A stretch of DNA of 64,000 nt from Mesorhizobium sp. AR10. Lineage in GTDB: Bacteria > Pseudomonadota > Alphaproteobacteria > Rhizobiales > Rhizobiaceae. A program made the translations under genes and the position numbers. Location of the stretch: the NCBI RefSeq assembly GCF_024746795.1, contig NZ_CP080524.1, forward strand, positions 4,008,001 through 4,072,000, read 5' to 3'. The notes under the pieces are model-generated. The model had not been told where the DNA came from. It did not search any database and saw nothing but the letters and a program-made list of their open reading frames with translations. This document shows, piece by piece, positions 48,025-58,241 of this stretch (position 1 is its first letter; every line of letters starts with the position of its first letter).

Positions 48025-48315
48025 TTGATCCGGCATATCGTTTTCTTCAGCGCGCGGCGCAAGGAAGATGTCGAGGCCGTCCGCACGGGCTTGCTGGCAT
48101 TGGCCAACATCCCGCATTCCAGCCTCTTCGAAGTGACGCTCAACACCAAGGTCGACCCGCTGTCGGACGCGATCGACGTGGTCGTCTATGCCGAATTCAA
48201 GGATGACGCTGCTCTTGCCGCCTACAAGGCCCACCCGCTCTATGCCCAGACGACCAGCCAGGTCAAACCGTTACGCGAATTGCGCTATTCGGCCGATGTC
48301 GTGTCGGCCGCCTGA
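48025..48315 (+). CDS. Dabb (stress-responsive A/B barrel) domain protein
   Basis: A 96-residue ferredoxin-like dimeric alpha/beta barrel protein. It begins MIRHIVFFSARRKEDVEAVR, where the His after the first strand is typical of Dabb proteins, and has DVVVYAEFKDDAALAAYKAH (the YxxH pattern). The TTG start at 48025 follows CAAGGAGACAGGA. Members are linked to stress response or small-molecule binding, but the role here is unknown. In rhizobia such a gene often sits near kdsA and eno, as here. Confidence 0.85.
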   Translation: MIRHIVFFSARRKEDVEAVRTGLLALANIPHSSLFEVTLNTKVDPLSDAIDVVVYAEFKDDAALAAYKAHPLYAQTTSQVKPLRELRYSADVVSAA

Positions 48316-48356
48316 CTGAAGCGCGTCGTGTTGAAACGGCTTCAAAGTCTTTGTTT

Positions 48357-48406
48357 ATGCATGTCGTTGTCCCAAAACCGCTGCGCACTTTTTGGGCGAT
48401 ATGCAT
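48357..48406. repeat. Palindromic repeat, copy 2 of the GCATGTCG family
   Basis: Outer arms ATGCATGTCG (48357-48366) and CGATATGCAT (48397-48406), inner CCCAAAA and TTTTTGGG. It matches the copy at 46088, with changes that partly preserve pairing. It lies between the Dabb and VOC genes and may be their 3' RNA hairpin or a small mobile repeat. Confidence 0.85.
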
Positions 48407-48475
48407 TTGAGCCACGATTTTTCCGACGGTCGACGCTCTTGAACCAATTTCCGGAATGATGCAAACCGCGCCGGC

Positions 48476-49354
48476 ATGACCAAGACAATGCCGGCTCATC
48501 CGCTTGACCATCTGGTGCTGCCGACCGCGAGCCTCGATGTGGCGCGGGCGCGGCTGACCTCGCTGGGCTTTGTCGTGGCGCCGACCGGCGTCCATCCCTT
48601 CGGCACGGAAAACTGCTGCGTCTTCCTCGCTGACGGCACCTATCTCGAACCGCTGGCGGTCGGGAACGAGGAAACTGCAACTGATGCGATCGCCGAGGGC
48701 AATGTCTTTGTCGCGCGCGATCGCGTCTATCGCGAGACACGCGGCAATGAGGGGTTTTCCGCGGTGGTTCTGGGTACAGGCAATGCCGACGCCGACCACA
48801 GGCGCTACGTCCAAGCCGGCCTTTCGGCGGGCGACGTGCTGAGCTTTTCGCGTGCCTTCACCGATGCGATGGGAAAGAGCGATACGGCATCGTTCAAACT
48901 GGCTTTCGCTTCCGATAGCGGGGCAACGGATGCATTCCTGTTCGCCTGCGAGCGGATCAATGCGCCTGATATCGACCGCACCGCTTTGCAAGCCCATGCC
49001 AATGGCGCAACCGGCATCGTCGAAGTGGTGGCCGTCAGCGCGGCCCCTGCCGACCAACGCCGATTGATTTCGATCGCGGCGAACACCGAGGAGGGAAGCG
49101 GCACAGCGTTTGACTTGCCGAATGCAACCTTGACCGTGCTCGACCCGGCAGACTTTGCAGCGCGCTTCGGTATTCCCGCCGGCGCGCCGTCAAAACTACT
49201 CTTTGCTGGGGTGGTCTTTTCAGCCCGCAGCGCCGGCGTCGTTGCAAAGCTGCTTGCAGCCGGTTCCATCGAACACGACATACGCGGCAATGATATTGTC
49301 GTGCAGCCGGCGCCCGGACAGGGCACAGGTTTCATTTTCCGGGAGACAAGATGA
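48476..49354 (+). CDS. VOC-superfamily (glyoxalase-like) protein
   Basis: A 292-residue cytoplasmic protein of unknown substrate with a glyoxalase-like domain. It starts HPLDHLVLPTASLDVARARL, with a metal-type His in DHLVL, then TGVHPFGTENCCVFLADGTY with further His and Glu positions, and a second half ending GVVFSARSAGVVAKLLAAG. The ATG at 48476 is taken. It overlaps kdsA by four bases (ATGA), so it is translationally coupled to KDO synthesis. Such VOC genes next to kdsA are usual in rhizobia, but no function is proven. Confidence 0.85.
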   Translation: MTKTMPAHPLDHLVLPTASLDVARARLTSLGFVVAPTGVHPFGTENCCVFLADGTYLEPLAVGNEETATDAIAEGNVFVARDRVYRETRGNEGFSAVVLGTGNADADHRRYVQAGLSAGDVLSFSRAFTDAMGKSDTASFKLAFASDSGATDAFLFACERINAPDIDRTALQAHANGATGIVEVVAVSAAPADQRRLISIAANTEEGSGTAFDLPNATLTVLDPADFAARFGIPAGAPSKLLFAGVVFSARSAGVVAKLLAAGSIEHDIRGNDIVVQPAPGQGTGFIFRETR

Positions 49355-50187
49355 GCAAACCCAATTCGTCCGTAACCGTCGGCAATGTCGTCTTCGGCAA
49401 CGCCGCGCCTTTGACGCTCATTGCCGGCCCGTGCCAGCTGGAATCGCGCCAGCACGCCTTCGACATGGCAGGCGCGCTGAAGGAACTGACGGGCAAGCTC
49501 GGCATCGGGCTCGTTTACAAGACCAGCTACGACAAGGCCAACCGCACTTCGCTGTCGGCCACTCGCGGGGCTGGGCTTGATGCCGCACTGCCGGTGTTCG
49601 ACGATTTGCGCAAGGCGTTTTCACTCCCCGTACTGACCGATGTCCACACCGAGGAGCAGTGCACGATCGTTGCACCGCACGTCGATATTTTGCAGATACC
49701 GGCCTTCCTTTCGCGCCAGACCGATATGCTCGTCGCCGCTGCGAAAACGGGCAAGGTGATCAATGTGAAAAAGGGCCAGTTCCTCGCTCCCTGGGACATG
49801 AAGAACGTCGTCGCCAAGATCACGGATTCCGGCAACGCCAATGTGCTGGTCACCGAGCGTGGCGCATCTTTCGGCTACAACACGCTGGTTTCAGATATGC
49901 GCGCCTTGCCGATCATGGCAGAGATCGGCGCGCCGGTGATCTTCGACGCCACGCATTCCGTTCAGCAGCCTGGCGGGCAGGGCGGCTCCTCTGGCGGTGA
50001 GCGCCGTTTCGTCGAGACGCTGGCGCGGGCAGCGGTTGCTGTCGGTGTCGCCGGCGTTTTCATCGAGACACATCAGGATCCGGACAACTCAACCTCTTCC
50101 GATGGCCCGAACATGGTGCCGTTGAAAGACATGCCAGCACTTCTGGAAAGGCTGATGGCATTCGACCGGGTGGCGAAGGGTCACTAG
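49351..50187 (+). CDS. kdsA: 3-deoxy-8-phosphooctulonate synthase
   Basis: Condenses arabinose-5-phosphate with phosphoenolpyruvate to give KDO-8-phosphate for the lipopolysaccharide inner core. The 278 residues include LIAGPCQLESRQHAFDMAGA, YKTSYDKANRTSLSATRG, QTDMLVAAAKTGKVINVKKG and DATHSVQQPGGQGGSSGGER. The Gln-Gly loop is typical of KdsA. It overlaps the VOC gene by four bases. PEP from enolase encoded 1.2 kb downstream is its substrate; genomic linkage of kdsA and eno is common in alphaproteobacteria. Confidence 0.97.
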   Translation: MSKPNSSVTVGNVVFGNAAPLTLIAGPCQLESRQHAFDMAGALKELTGKLGIGLVYKTSYDKANRTSLSATRGAGLDAALPVFDDLRKAFSLPVLTDVHTEEQCTIVAPHVDILQIPAFLSRQTDMLVAAAKTGKVINVKKGQFLAPWDMKNVVAKITDSGNANVLVTERGASFGYNTLVSDMRALPIMAEIGAPVIFDATHSVQQPGGQGGSSGGERRFVETLARAAVAVGVAGVFIETHQDPDNSTSSDGPNMVPLKDMPALLERLMAFDRVAKGH

Positions 50188-50345
50188 GGCCGCCTCGGTC
50201 GTCGTGCTGGCCTGCCGCGGATTGCGCCTTTTGGCCATTGCCGCCCATGAAGCGTGACGATGGCTGCCGGGCTGCCTGGCTTGTGGTCGGCAAAAGCCGG
50301 CTGTACGCTTGTCCTCGCAACTAAGCGTCTTGGCAGGAGGAAGCC

Positions 50346-50549
50346 ATGTCTGTCGCCCGCGTCACCGAGATCACATCGTCATCCAAGAAAAGCTTTCAGG
50401 ACGCCATCGAGAAGGGAATTGCGCGTTCTGCAAAGACCCTGAAGAACGTCGAAGGCGCCTGGATCCAGGACCAGAAGATCGTCGTCGAGGACGGCAAGAT
50501 CGCCGCCTACCGCGTCAACATGAAGGTCACTTTCATCCTCGCAGAGTAG
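50346..50549 (+). CDS. Dodecin, flavin-binding protein
   Basis: A 67-residue protein forming a hollow dodecamer that stores or buffers flavins. The text MSVARVTEITSSSKKSFQDA, then IEKGIARSAKTLKNVEGAWI and VNMKVTFILAE is close to the family pattern (W for flavin stacking in GAWIQDQK). A ribosome site CAGGAGGAAGCC precedes the ATG. The gene is short and stands alone between kdsA and the PRC-barrel gene. Confidence 0.93.
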   Translation: MSVARVTEITSSSKKSFQDAIEKGIARSAKTLKNVEGAWIQDQKIVVEDGKIAAYRVNMKVTFILAE

Positions 50550-50634
50550 ACGATCGGCGTTGCAGAAAGTCTGGAACCTTCGTTCGCGCCCCTCATTGTC
50601 AATGCATAGTGTCAACGACAAAGAGGAGCACACC

Positions 50635-51000
50635 ATGACAACCCAGACAGGACACACCGAAGCCATTGCCGCTTCGCGGGTCATCGGCACATCCGTCTAC
50701 AACACCGAAGGCAAGAGCATCGGCGCCATCCAGGACATTATGCTCGACAAGACCTCGAACGGCATCATGTTCGCGGTGATCGGTTTTGGCGGGTTCCTTG
50801 GCATTGGCGAAAAATATCACGCCATTCCATGGGCGAGTCTCGACTATGACGAGGACAAGGCCGGCTATGTCGTGCCGTTCTCCAAGGAGCAGCTGCAGGC
50901 AGCTCCCGCCTATTCGATCAATGAGCTGGCGGGCGCAGACGGCGAGACGGCACGCGACGCATCCTACGACTATTACAAGGTCGATCCTTACTGGCATTGA
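50635..51000 (+). CDS. PRC-barrel domain protein
   Basis: A 121-residue protein. The ATG at 50635 follows AAAGAGGAGCACACC. The PRC-barrel covers about 15-85: SRVIGTSVYNTEGKSIGAIQ, then GFGGFLGIGEKYHAIPW. The tail is rich in Ala and Tyr and ends YYKVDPYWH. There is no signal or membrane segment. PRC-barrel proteins bind RNA or other proteins and many are stress-induced in rhizobia; the role here is unknown. A strong terminator follows. Confidence 0.9.
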   Translation: MTTQTGHTEAIAASRVIGTSVYNTEGKSIGAIQDIMLDKTSNGIMFAVIGFGGFLGIGEKYHAIPWASLDYDEDKAGYVVPFSKEQLQAAPAYSINELAGADGETARDASYDYYKVDPYWH

Positions 51001-51028
51001 CCGGCTGGCCCAACCCCAGCCGGAATCA

Positions 51029-51057
51029 AAAAGGCCCCCGAGAACCGGGGGCCTTTT
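51029..51057 (+). terminator. Intrinsic terminator after the PRC-barrel gene
   Basis: AAAAGGCCCCCG (51029-51040) pairs with CGGGGGCCTTTT (51046-51057) over AGAAC. The A/T flanks let it serve the opposite lipoprotein gene too. Confidence 0.9.
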
Positions 51058-51071
51058 CATATGCGGGAGAT

Positions 51072-51194
51072 CTACTCCGCTGTGTGAAGGGTCGACAATT
51101 GCGTTGCGCCCTGCTGAGGCTGCTGATTGTCGCACGACGTCAGGAACGCCGCCGCAATCAGGAACAAACTCACGATACCGCTTAACTGGGACAT
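51072..51194 (-). CDS. Tiny predicted lipoprotein, 40 residues
   Basis: Minus-strand ATG at 51194 preceded by CCGGAGGAGTTTCGCC, a strong ribosome site. It encodes MSQLSGIVSLFLIAAAFLTS followed by CDNQQPQQGATQLSTLHTAE and a stop. The hydrophobic stretch ends in LTSC, a lipobox with Cys21 as the lipid-modified residue, leaving a mature peptide of about 20 residues. The n-region lacks a positive charge, which is a weakness. It converges on the terminator at 51029 and is divergent from eno. Entericidin-like small lipoproteins are comparable in form, but I cannot assign one. Confidence 0.6.
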   Translation of the reverse strand: MSQLSGIVSLFLIAAAFLTSCDNQQPQQGATQLSTLHTAE

Positions 51195-51351
51195 GGCGAA
51201 ACTCCTCCGGTTTCGCCCCGCGCGGGAGAATCATAGACCAGAAACAAGTTTGCCGTGCATGACTTATGATGACAGAAATTTGCGCTTCGTGAATCGAGGC
51301 AGCGGCACTATTTGCGAGCGGCCCGATTGCCTTTTGCAGCGCTTTGGCTAA

Positions 51352-52668
<1,317 letters not shown>

Positions 52669-52693
52669 TCCCAAAAAATATCAGGCATGACGA

Positions 52694-52718
52694 GGGCGGG
52701 AACAATCCCGCCCTTTTT
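52694..52718 (+). terminator. Intrinsic terminator after eno
   Basis: GGGCGGG (52694-52700) pairs with CCCGCCC (52707-52713) over AACAAT, followed by TTTTT. Confidence 0.88.
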
Positions 52719-52803
52719 CGTTTCAGCCCCTACCAAATCCCGTCGTCCGTAACCGTCCATTAAGCACAATCGGGCGAGAAAGGGAGGGTAGAGGATTGGG
52801 ATC

Positions 52804-53127
52804 ATGTGGACACGCCAGCACAAGCAGAGAAACACCGGCCGGCTGATCATTCCCTCGCTCTGCGTGGCGTTTCTGGCCTATTTCGGTTTCCACGCCTATC
52901 ACGGCGAGTTCGGCATCTATTCCAAATATCAGCTGGAAGCGCAGTCCGTCGACCTGCAGGGCAAGCTCGATGCCATCAAGGCCCGCCGGGTCGATCTGGA
53001 GCGACGCGTCCAGCTAATGCATGAGGGCACGCTGGAGAAGGATATGCTCGACGAGCAGGCGCGCAAGGCGCTCAATCTGTCCCAGGCCGACGAAATCACC
53101 ATCATGTTGCCGGCTGCAGCGAAATAA
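52804..53127 (+). CDS. ftsB: Septum formation initiator FtsB/DivIC family
   Basis: Bitopic membrane protein of the FtsQBL divisome complex. The 107 residues have a basic cytoplasmic start (MWTRQHKQRNTGR), one transmembrane helix at about 14-32 (LIIPSLCVAFLAYFGFHAYH), then a periplasmic coiled coil at about 40-75 (LQGKLDAIKARRVDLERRVQ) and the conserved DMLDEQARKALNL. Position between eno and pdhA is the usual place in rhizobia and many alphaproteobacteria. Confidence 0.93.
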   Translation: MWTRQHKQRNTGRLIIPSLCVAFLAYFGFHAYHGEFGIYSKYQLEAQSVDLQGKLDAIKARRVDLERRVQLMHEGTLEKDMLDEQARKALNLSQADEITIMLPAAAK

Positions 53128-53245
53128 CCCGATTCGAGTTAATCGTTGATATTTCTAACGATTTTAATCGCTTAGACGCATGACAGCCATGCATTTTTCA
53201 GCATGGCGCAACGCTTTCTCGCGTGTTAGCCTCCTTCAAATCGGT

Positions 53246-53287
53246 GGGGAGAACTGATCTCCCCCGGAGCAGATTTCATCTTGCTCC
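53246..53287 (+). promoter_or_regulatory. Two stem-loops in the pdhA leader
   Basis: GGGGAGA (53246-53252) with TCTCCCC (53258-53264), directly followed by GGAGCAGAT (53266-53274) with ATCTTGCTCC (ending 53287). They lie 36 bases before the pdhA ATG. They could mark an attenuator or RNA stabiliser for the large pdh transcript. Only the stems are visible evidence. Confidence 0.45.
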
Positions 53288-53322
53288 AGTGTCCGCAAAG
53301 AGACGCCAACAGGGAGTGATGC

Positions 53323-54354
53323 ATGGCCACCGCCGCCAGAAAAGCGCCTGCCAAATCCACAAAAACGTCCGGGCTTTCCGCCCCCAAGCCCGCTGATTTC
53401 ACCAAGGACGAGGAGCTTGCCGCCTACCGGCACATGTTGCTCATCCGCCGCTTCGAGGAAAAGGCCGGCCAGCTCTACGGCATGGGCTTCATCGGCGGCT
53501 TCTGCCACCTCTATATCGGCCAGGAAGCGGTCGTCACCGGCATGAAGATGGCGCTGATCGACGGCGACCAGATGATCACCGCCTATCGCGACCATGGCCA
53601 CATGCTGGCGATGGAGCTGTCGCCGCGCGGCGTCATGGCCGAGTTGACCGGGCGTCGCGGCGGCTTGTCACGGGGCAAGGGCGGCTCCATGCACATGTTC
53701 TCCAAGGAGAAGCATTTTTACGGCGGCCACGGCATCGTCGGCGCGCAAGTGTCGCTCGGCACCGGGCTGGCCTTCGCCAACCGCTACCGCGACAACAACA
53801 ATGTGTCGCTGACCTATTTCGGCGATGGCGCCGCCAACCAGGGCCAGGTCTATGAAAGCTTCAACATGGCCTCGCTGTGGAAGCTGCCGGTGATCTACAT
53901 CATCGAGAACAACCGCTACGCCATGGGCACTTCGGTTTCGCGCTCGTCGGCCGAGACCGACTTTTCGCACCGTGGCGCCTCGTTCAAGATTCCCGGCATC
54001 CAGGTCGACGGCATGGACGTGCGCGCGGTCAAGGCCGCGGGCGATGTCGCTACTGAATGGTGCCGCGCCGGCAACGGGCCGCTGATCCTTGAAATGCAGA
54101 CCTACCGCTACCGCGGCCATTCGATGTCCGATCCGGCAAAGTACCGCTCGAAGGAAGAAGTGCAGAAGATGCGCTCCGACCACGACCCGATCGAGCAGGT
54201 CAAGGCACGCCTGATCGCAAAGAAGTGGGCGAGCGAGGACGAACTCAAGACCATCGACAAGGAGGTCCGCGACATCGTCGCCGACGCCGCCGAATTTGCC
54301 CAGAACGACGCAGAGCCGGATCCGTCCGAACTCTGGACCGACATCGTATTGTAA
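53323..54354 (+). CDS. pdhA: Pyruvate dehydrogenase E1 alpha subunit
   Basis: First part of the E1 component that decarboxylates pyruvate using thiamine diphosphate. The 343 residues start with a Lys/Ala-rich arm (about 1-25), then YRHMLLIRRFEEKAGQLYGM and GFCHLYIGQEAVVTGM. The TPP/Mg motif is FGDGAANQGQVYESFNMASL at about 168-187. The phosphorylation-loop region YRYRGHSMSDPAKYRSKEEV and a C-terminal DPSELWTDIVL complete the pattern. It heads pdhA-pdhB-pdhC with 15-21 base gaps. Confidence 0.98.
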   Translation: MATAARKAPAKSTKTSGLSAPKPADFTKDEELAAYRHMLLIRRFEEKAGQLYGMGFIGGFCHLYIGQEAVVTGMKMALIDGDQMITAYRDHGHMLAMELSPRGVMAELTGRRGGLSRGKGGSMHMFSKEKHFYGGHGIVGAQVSLGTGLAFANRYRDNNNVSLTYFGDGAANQGQVYESFNMASLWKLPVIYIIENNRYAMGTSVSRSSAETDFSHRGASFKIPGIQVDGMDVRAVKAAGDVATEWCRAGNGPLILEMQTYRYRGHSMSDPAKYRSKEEVQKMRSDHDPIEQVKARLIAKKWASEDELKTIDKEVRDIVADAAEFAQNDAEPDPSELWTDIVL

Positions 54355-54369
54355 CGGGAGGGCAAGGAC

Positions 54370-55755
<1,386 letters not shown>

Positions 55756-55776
55756 GCCGGGCGGGAGGAGAAAAAG

Positions 55777-57156
55777 ATGCCGATCAACATCACCATGCCG
55801 GCCCTGTCGCCCACGATGGAGGAGGGCAATCTCTCCAAATGGCTCGTCAAGGAGGGCGACAAGGTTTCGCCGGGCGATGTGATCGCCGAGATCGAGACCG
55901 ACAAGGCAACGATGGAAGTCGAGGCCGTTGACGAAGGCACCGTCGCCAAGCTGGTTGTTCCGGCCGGCACCGAAGGCGTCAAGGTCAATGCGCTGATCGC
56001 CGTGCTGGCGGCTGAGGGCGAGGATACAGGGGCTGTCGCCAAAAGCGGCGGTAGTGCAGCGCCGGCAAAGGCCGAGGCTCCGAAGGCTGAAGCTCCCAAG
56101 GCCGAAGCAGCAAAGGCTGAAGTGGCGAAATCGGAGCCTGCAGCTGCACCAGCGCCCAAGGCAGAAGCGGCTCCGGCCGCCAACGGTCATGCAAGCGGCG
56201 AGCGCACCTTCGCCTCGCCACTGGCCCGTCGCATCGCCAAGGATGCTGGTGTCGATGTCTCGGCGATGAAAGGCTCCGGCCCCCACGGCCGCGTCGTCAA
56301 GGCCGATGTAGAGGCGGCGATCGCCGGTGGTGGCGCCAAGGCTGCACCGGCCACGAAAGCGGCTCCCGCGGGCGCTCCGGCTGCTGCGGCACCTGCACCC
56401 AAGGCGATGTCGGACGAGCAGGTGCTGAAGCTGTTCGCCGAAGGCTCCTACGAGCTCGTCCCGCACGACAACATGCGCAAGACCATTGCGCGGCGGCTGA
56501 TCGAGGCCAAGACCACCATTCCGCATTTCTACCTGACGCTCGACTGCGAGCTCGATACGCTGCTGGCGCTGCGCACGCAGCTCAATGCCGCGGCCCCGGT
56601 GAAGAAGACCGAAAAGGGCGAGGCGCCGGCCTATAAGCTGTCGGTCAACGACATGGTCATCAAGGCGATGGCGATGGCACTGATGGCGGTGCCGGATGCC
56701 AACGCCTCCTGGACCGACAGCGCCATGGTCAAGCACAAGCATGCCGATGTCGGCGTTGCCGTGTCGATCCCAGGCGGACTGATCACGCCGATCATCCGCC
56801 ATGCCGACGAAAAGACGCTGTCGGTCATTTCCAACGAGATGAAGGACCTTGCCAGCCGCGCGCGCAGCCGCAAGCTGAAGCCGGAAGAGTATCAGGGCGG
56901 CACCACGGCGGTGTCCAACCTCGGCATGTTCGGCATCAAGGATTTTGCCGCCGTCATCAACCCGCCGCATGCGACGATCCTAGCGGTGGGTGCGGGCGAG
57001 CAGCGTGCGGTGGTCAAGAACGGCGAGATCAAGGTCGCCACCGTGATGTCGGTGACACTGTCGACCGATCACCGTGCCGTCGATGGTGCGCTCGGCGCCG
57101 AACTGCTCGTCGCCTTCAAGCGGCTGGTCGAAAACCCGATGGGTATGCTGGTCTAG
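55777..57156 (+). CDS. pdhC: Dihydrolipoamide acetyltransferase (E2) of pyruvate dehydrogenase
   Basis: Core of the complex; transfers acetyl from lipoyl to CoA. The 459 residues contain one lipoyl domain (about 1-80, [15 protein letters not shown]), a repetitive Ala/Pro/Lys linker with several KAEAPKAEA units (about 85-140) and the E3/E1-binding domain (FASPLARRIAKDAGVDVSAM, about 145-185). A second linker and the catalytic domain from about 225 follow, with the active His-Asp in STDHRAVDGALGAELLVAF. The catalytic trimer fold is complete. It is cotranscribed with pdhA and pdhB. Confidence 0.97.
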   Translation: MPINITMPALSPTMEEGNLSKWLVKEGDKVSPGDVIAEIETDKATMEVEAVDEGTVAKLVVPAGTEGVKVNALIAVLAAEGEDTGAVAKSGGSAAPAKAEAPKAEAPKAEAAKAEVAKSEPAAAPAPKAEAAPAANGHASGERTFASPLARRIAKDAGVDVSAMKGSGPHGRVVKADVEAAIAGGGAKAAPATKAAPAGAPAAAAPAPKAMSDEQVLKLFAEGSYELVPHDNMRKTIARRLIEAKTTIPHFYLTLDCELDTLLALRTQLNAAAPVKKTEKGEAPAYKLSVNDMVIKAMAMALMAVPDANASWTDSAMVKHKHADVGVAVSIPGGLITPIIRHADEKTLSVISNEMKDLASRARSRKLKPEEYQGGTTAVSNLGMFGIKDFAAVINPPHATILAVGAGEQRAVVKNGEIKVATVMSVTLSTDHRAVDGALGAELLVAFKRLVENPMGMLV

Positions 57157-57170
57157 GAAAGGCGAAGGCG

Positions 57171-57587
57171 GTGCGGAAATTCTTCACCAGCCTTTTCGCC
57201 TTCATCCTTTCCGGTTTGGCCGGTGGGCTGGTCGCGCAGTGGCTCGCAATCGCCACCAACGCCGACATGGAATTCATCCTTGTCTTCATGGTGTCGGCTC
57301 TCGTCACTCTGGTAGCGACGGTCGTGTTTTTCATCGCGCAGTTTGTGTCGGACCCGCAAAGAGCGATAAACTTGGCGGCGCTTGTTGGAGTTGCGTTCTT
57401 CGTGCTGGTCGGGATCGGCCTGATTGCGTGGACCTTCTCGCAGCCTCCGGCCAAAGCCCAGTGGTCGGGCGATCTTCCCGTCGTCGCCGGCTTGGCTTTG
57501 CCCGGCATCGCCACGGTGCTGGTGCAGTGGCTGTTCGTAGGATGGCGCGTGAGGCGCGGGCTGAACAAGGCAGAGGCGGGTGCATGA
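57171..57587 (+). CDS. Predicted inner-membrane protein, four hydrophobic segments
   Basis: A 138-residue protein with a GTG start at 57171, 14 bases after pdhC. Hydrophobic segments are at about 5-25, 33-58, 67-90 and 103-125 (for example FFTSLFAFILSGLAGGLVAQ and GVAFFVLVGIGLIAWTFSQ). The ends are basic (MRKFF and WRVRRGLNKAEAGA), which fits a cytoplasmic N- and C-terminus. No family is recognised. It is inserted between pdhC and lpdA and overlaps the following hydrolase gene by four bases. Confidence 0.75.
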   Translation: MRKFFTSLFAFILSGLAGGLVAQWLAIATNADMEFILVFMVSALVTLVATVVFFIAQFVSDPQRAINLAALVGVAFFVLVGIGLIAWTFSQPPAKAQWSGDLPVVAGLALPGIATVLVQWLFVGWRVRRGLNKAEAGA

Positions 57588-58222
57588 AGACGATCCTCTG
57601 CTACGGCGATTCGCTGACCTGGGGTTATGATGCGGCGAGCCTCGGCCGCCACCCGCTGGAGGATCGCTGGCCGAGCGTGCTGCAAGCGGCGCTGGGCGGT
57701 GGCGTGGAAGTCATTGCCGAAGGCCTGAACGGCCGCACCACGGCCTTCGACGATCATCTGGCCAGTGCCGACCGCAACGGCGCAAGGCTGTTGCCGACGA
57801 TCCTTATGACACATGCGCCGATCGACCTGATCATCATCTTGCTTGGCGCCAACGACATGAAGCCGTGGATCCACGGCAATCCGGTCGCCGCCAAGCAGGG
57901 CATCCAGCGCCTGATCGACATCGTGCGGGGCCACGACTACCCGTTCGACTGGGCCGCGCCGCAGATCCTCATCGTCGCGCCACCTGCGGTCAGCCGGACG
58001 GACAATGCCGAGTTCAAGGAAATGTTTGCCGGCGGCGATGAAGCGTCAAAGCGGCTGGCGCCGCAATATTCGGCTCTTGCCGACGAGGCCGGCTGCGGCT
58101 TCTTCGATGCCGGCACGGTGGCGATGACCACGCCGCTCGACGGTGTCCATCTCGACGCGGAAAACACACGAAAGATTGGTCAGGCGCTGTTGCCGCTCGT
58201 GCGCGTGATGCTGGAACTTTAG
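57584..58222 (+). CDS. SGNH/GDSL-type esterase
   Basis: Hydrolase of 212 residues, substrate unknown. The catalytic blocks are visible: I, ILCYGDSLTWGYD with Ser10; II, AEGLNGRTTAFDD with the oxyanion Gly; III, ILLGANDMKPW with the Asn; V, DGVHLDAENTRKIG with Asp and His near 190. There is no signal peptide, so it is likely cytoplasmic, similar to arylesterase-type proteins of rhizobia. It is coupled to the membrane protein gene before it (ATGA) and lies 19 bases before lpdA, so it is embedded in the pdh transcript. Confidence 0.9.
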   Translation: MKTILCYGDSLTWGYDAASLGRHPLEDRWPSVLQAALGGGVEVIAEGLNGRTTAFDDHLASADRNGARLLPTILMTHAPIDLIIILLGANDMKPWIHGNPVAAKQGIQRLIDIVRGHDYPFDWAAPQILIVAPPAVSRTDNAEFKEMFAGGDEASKRLAPQYSALADEAGCGFFDAGTVAMTTPLDGVHLDAENTRKIGQALLPLVRVMLEL

Positions 58223-58241
58223 AGAATCAGGGAGAAAACCC

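Noticed and set aside
51127..51351. A 74-codon plus-strand open frame before eno
   Set aside because: It crosses the start of the lipoprotein gene on the other strand, lacks a ribosome site and conserved features, and is more likely the eno leader.
56040..56180. Repeated GCCGAGGCT/AAGGCTGAA units as a DNA repeat array
   Set aside because: These encode the Ala/Pro/Lys linker of the E2 protein and are explained by protein composition.
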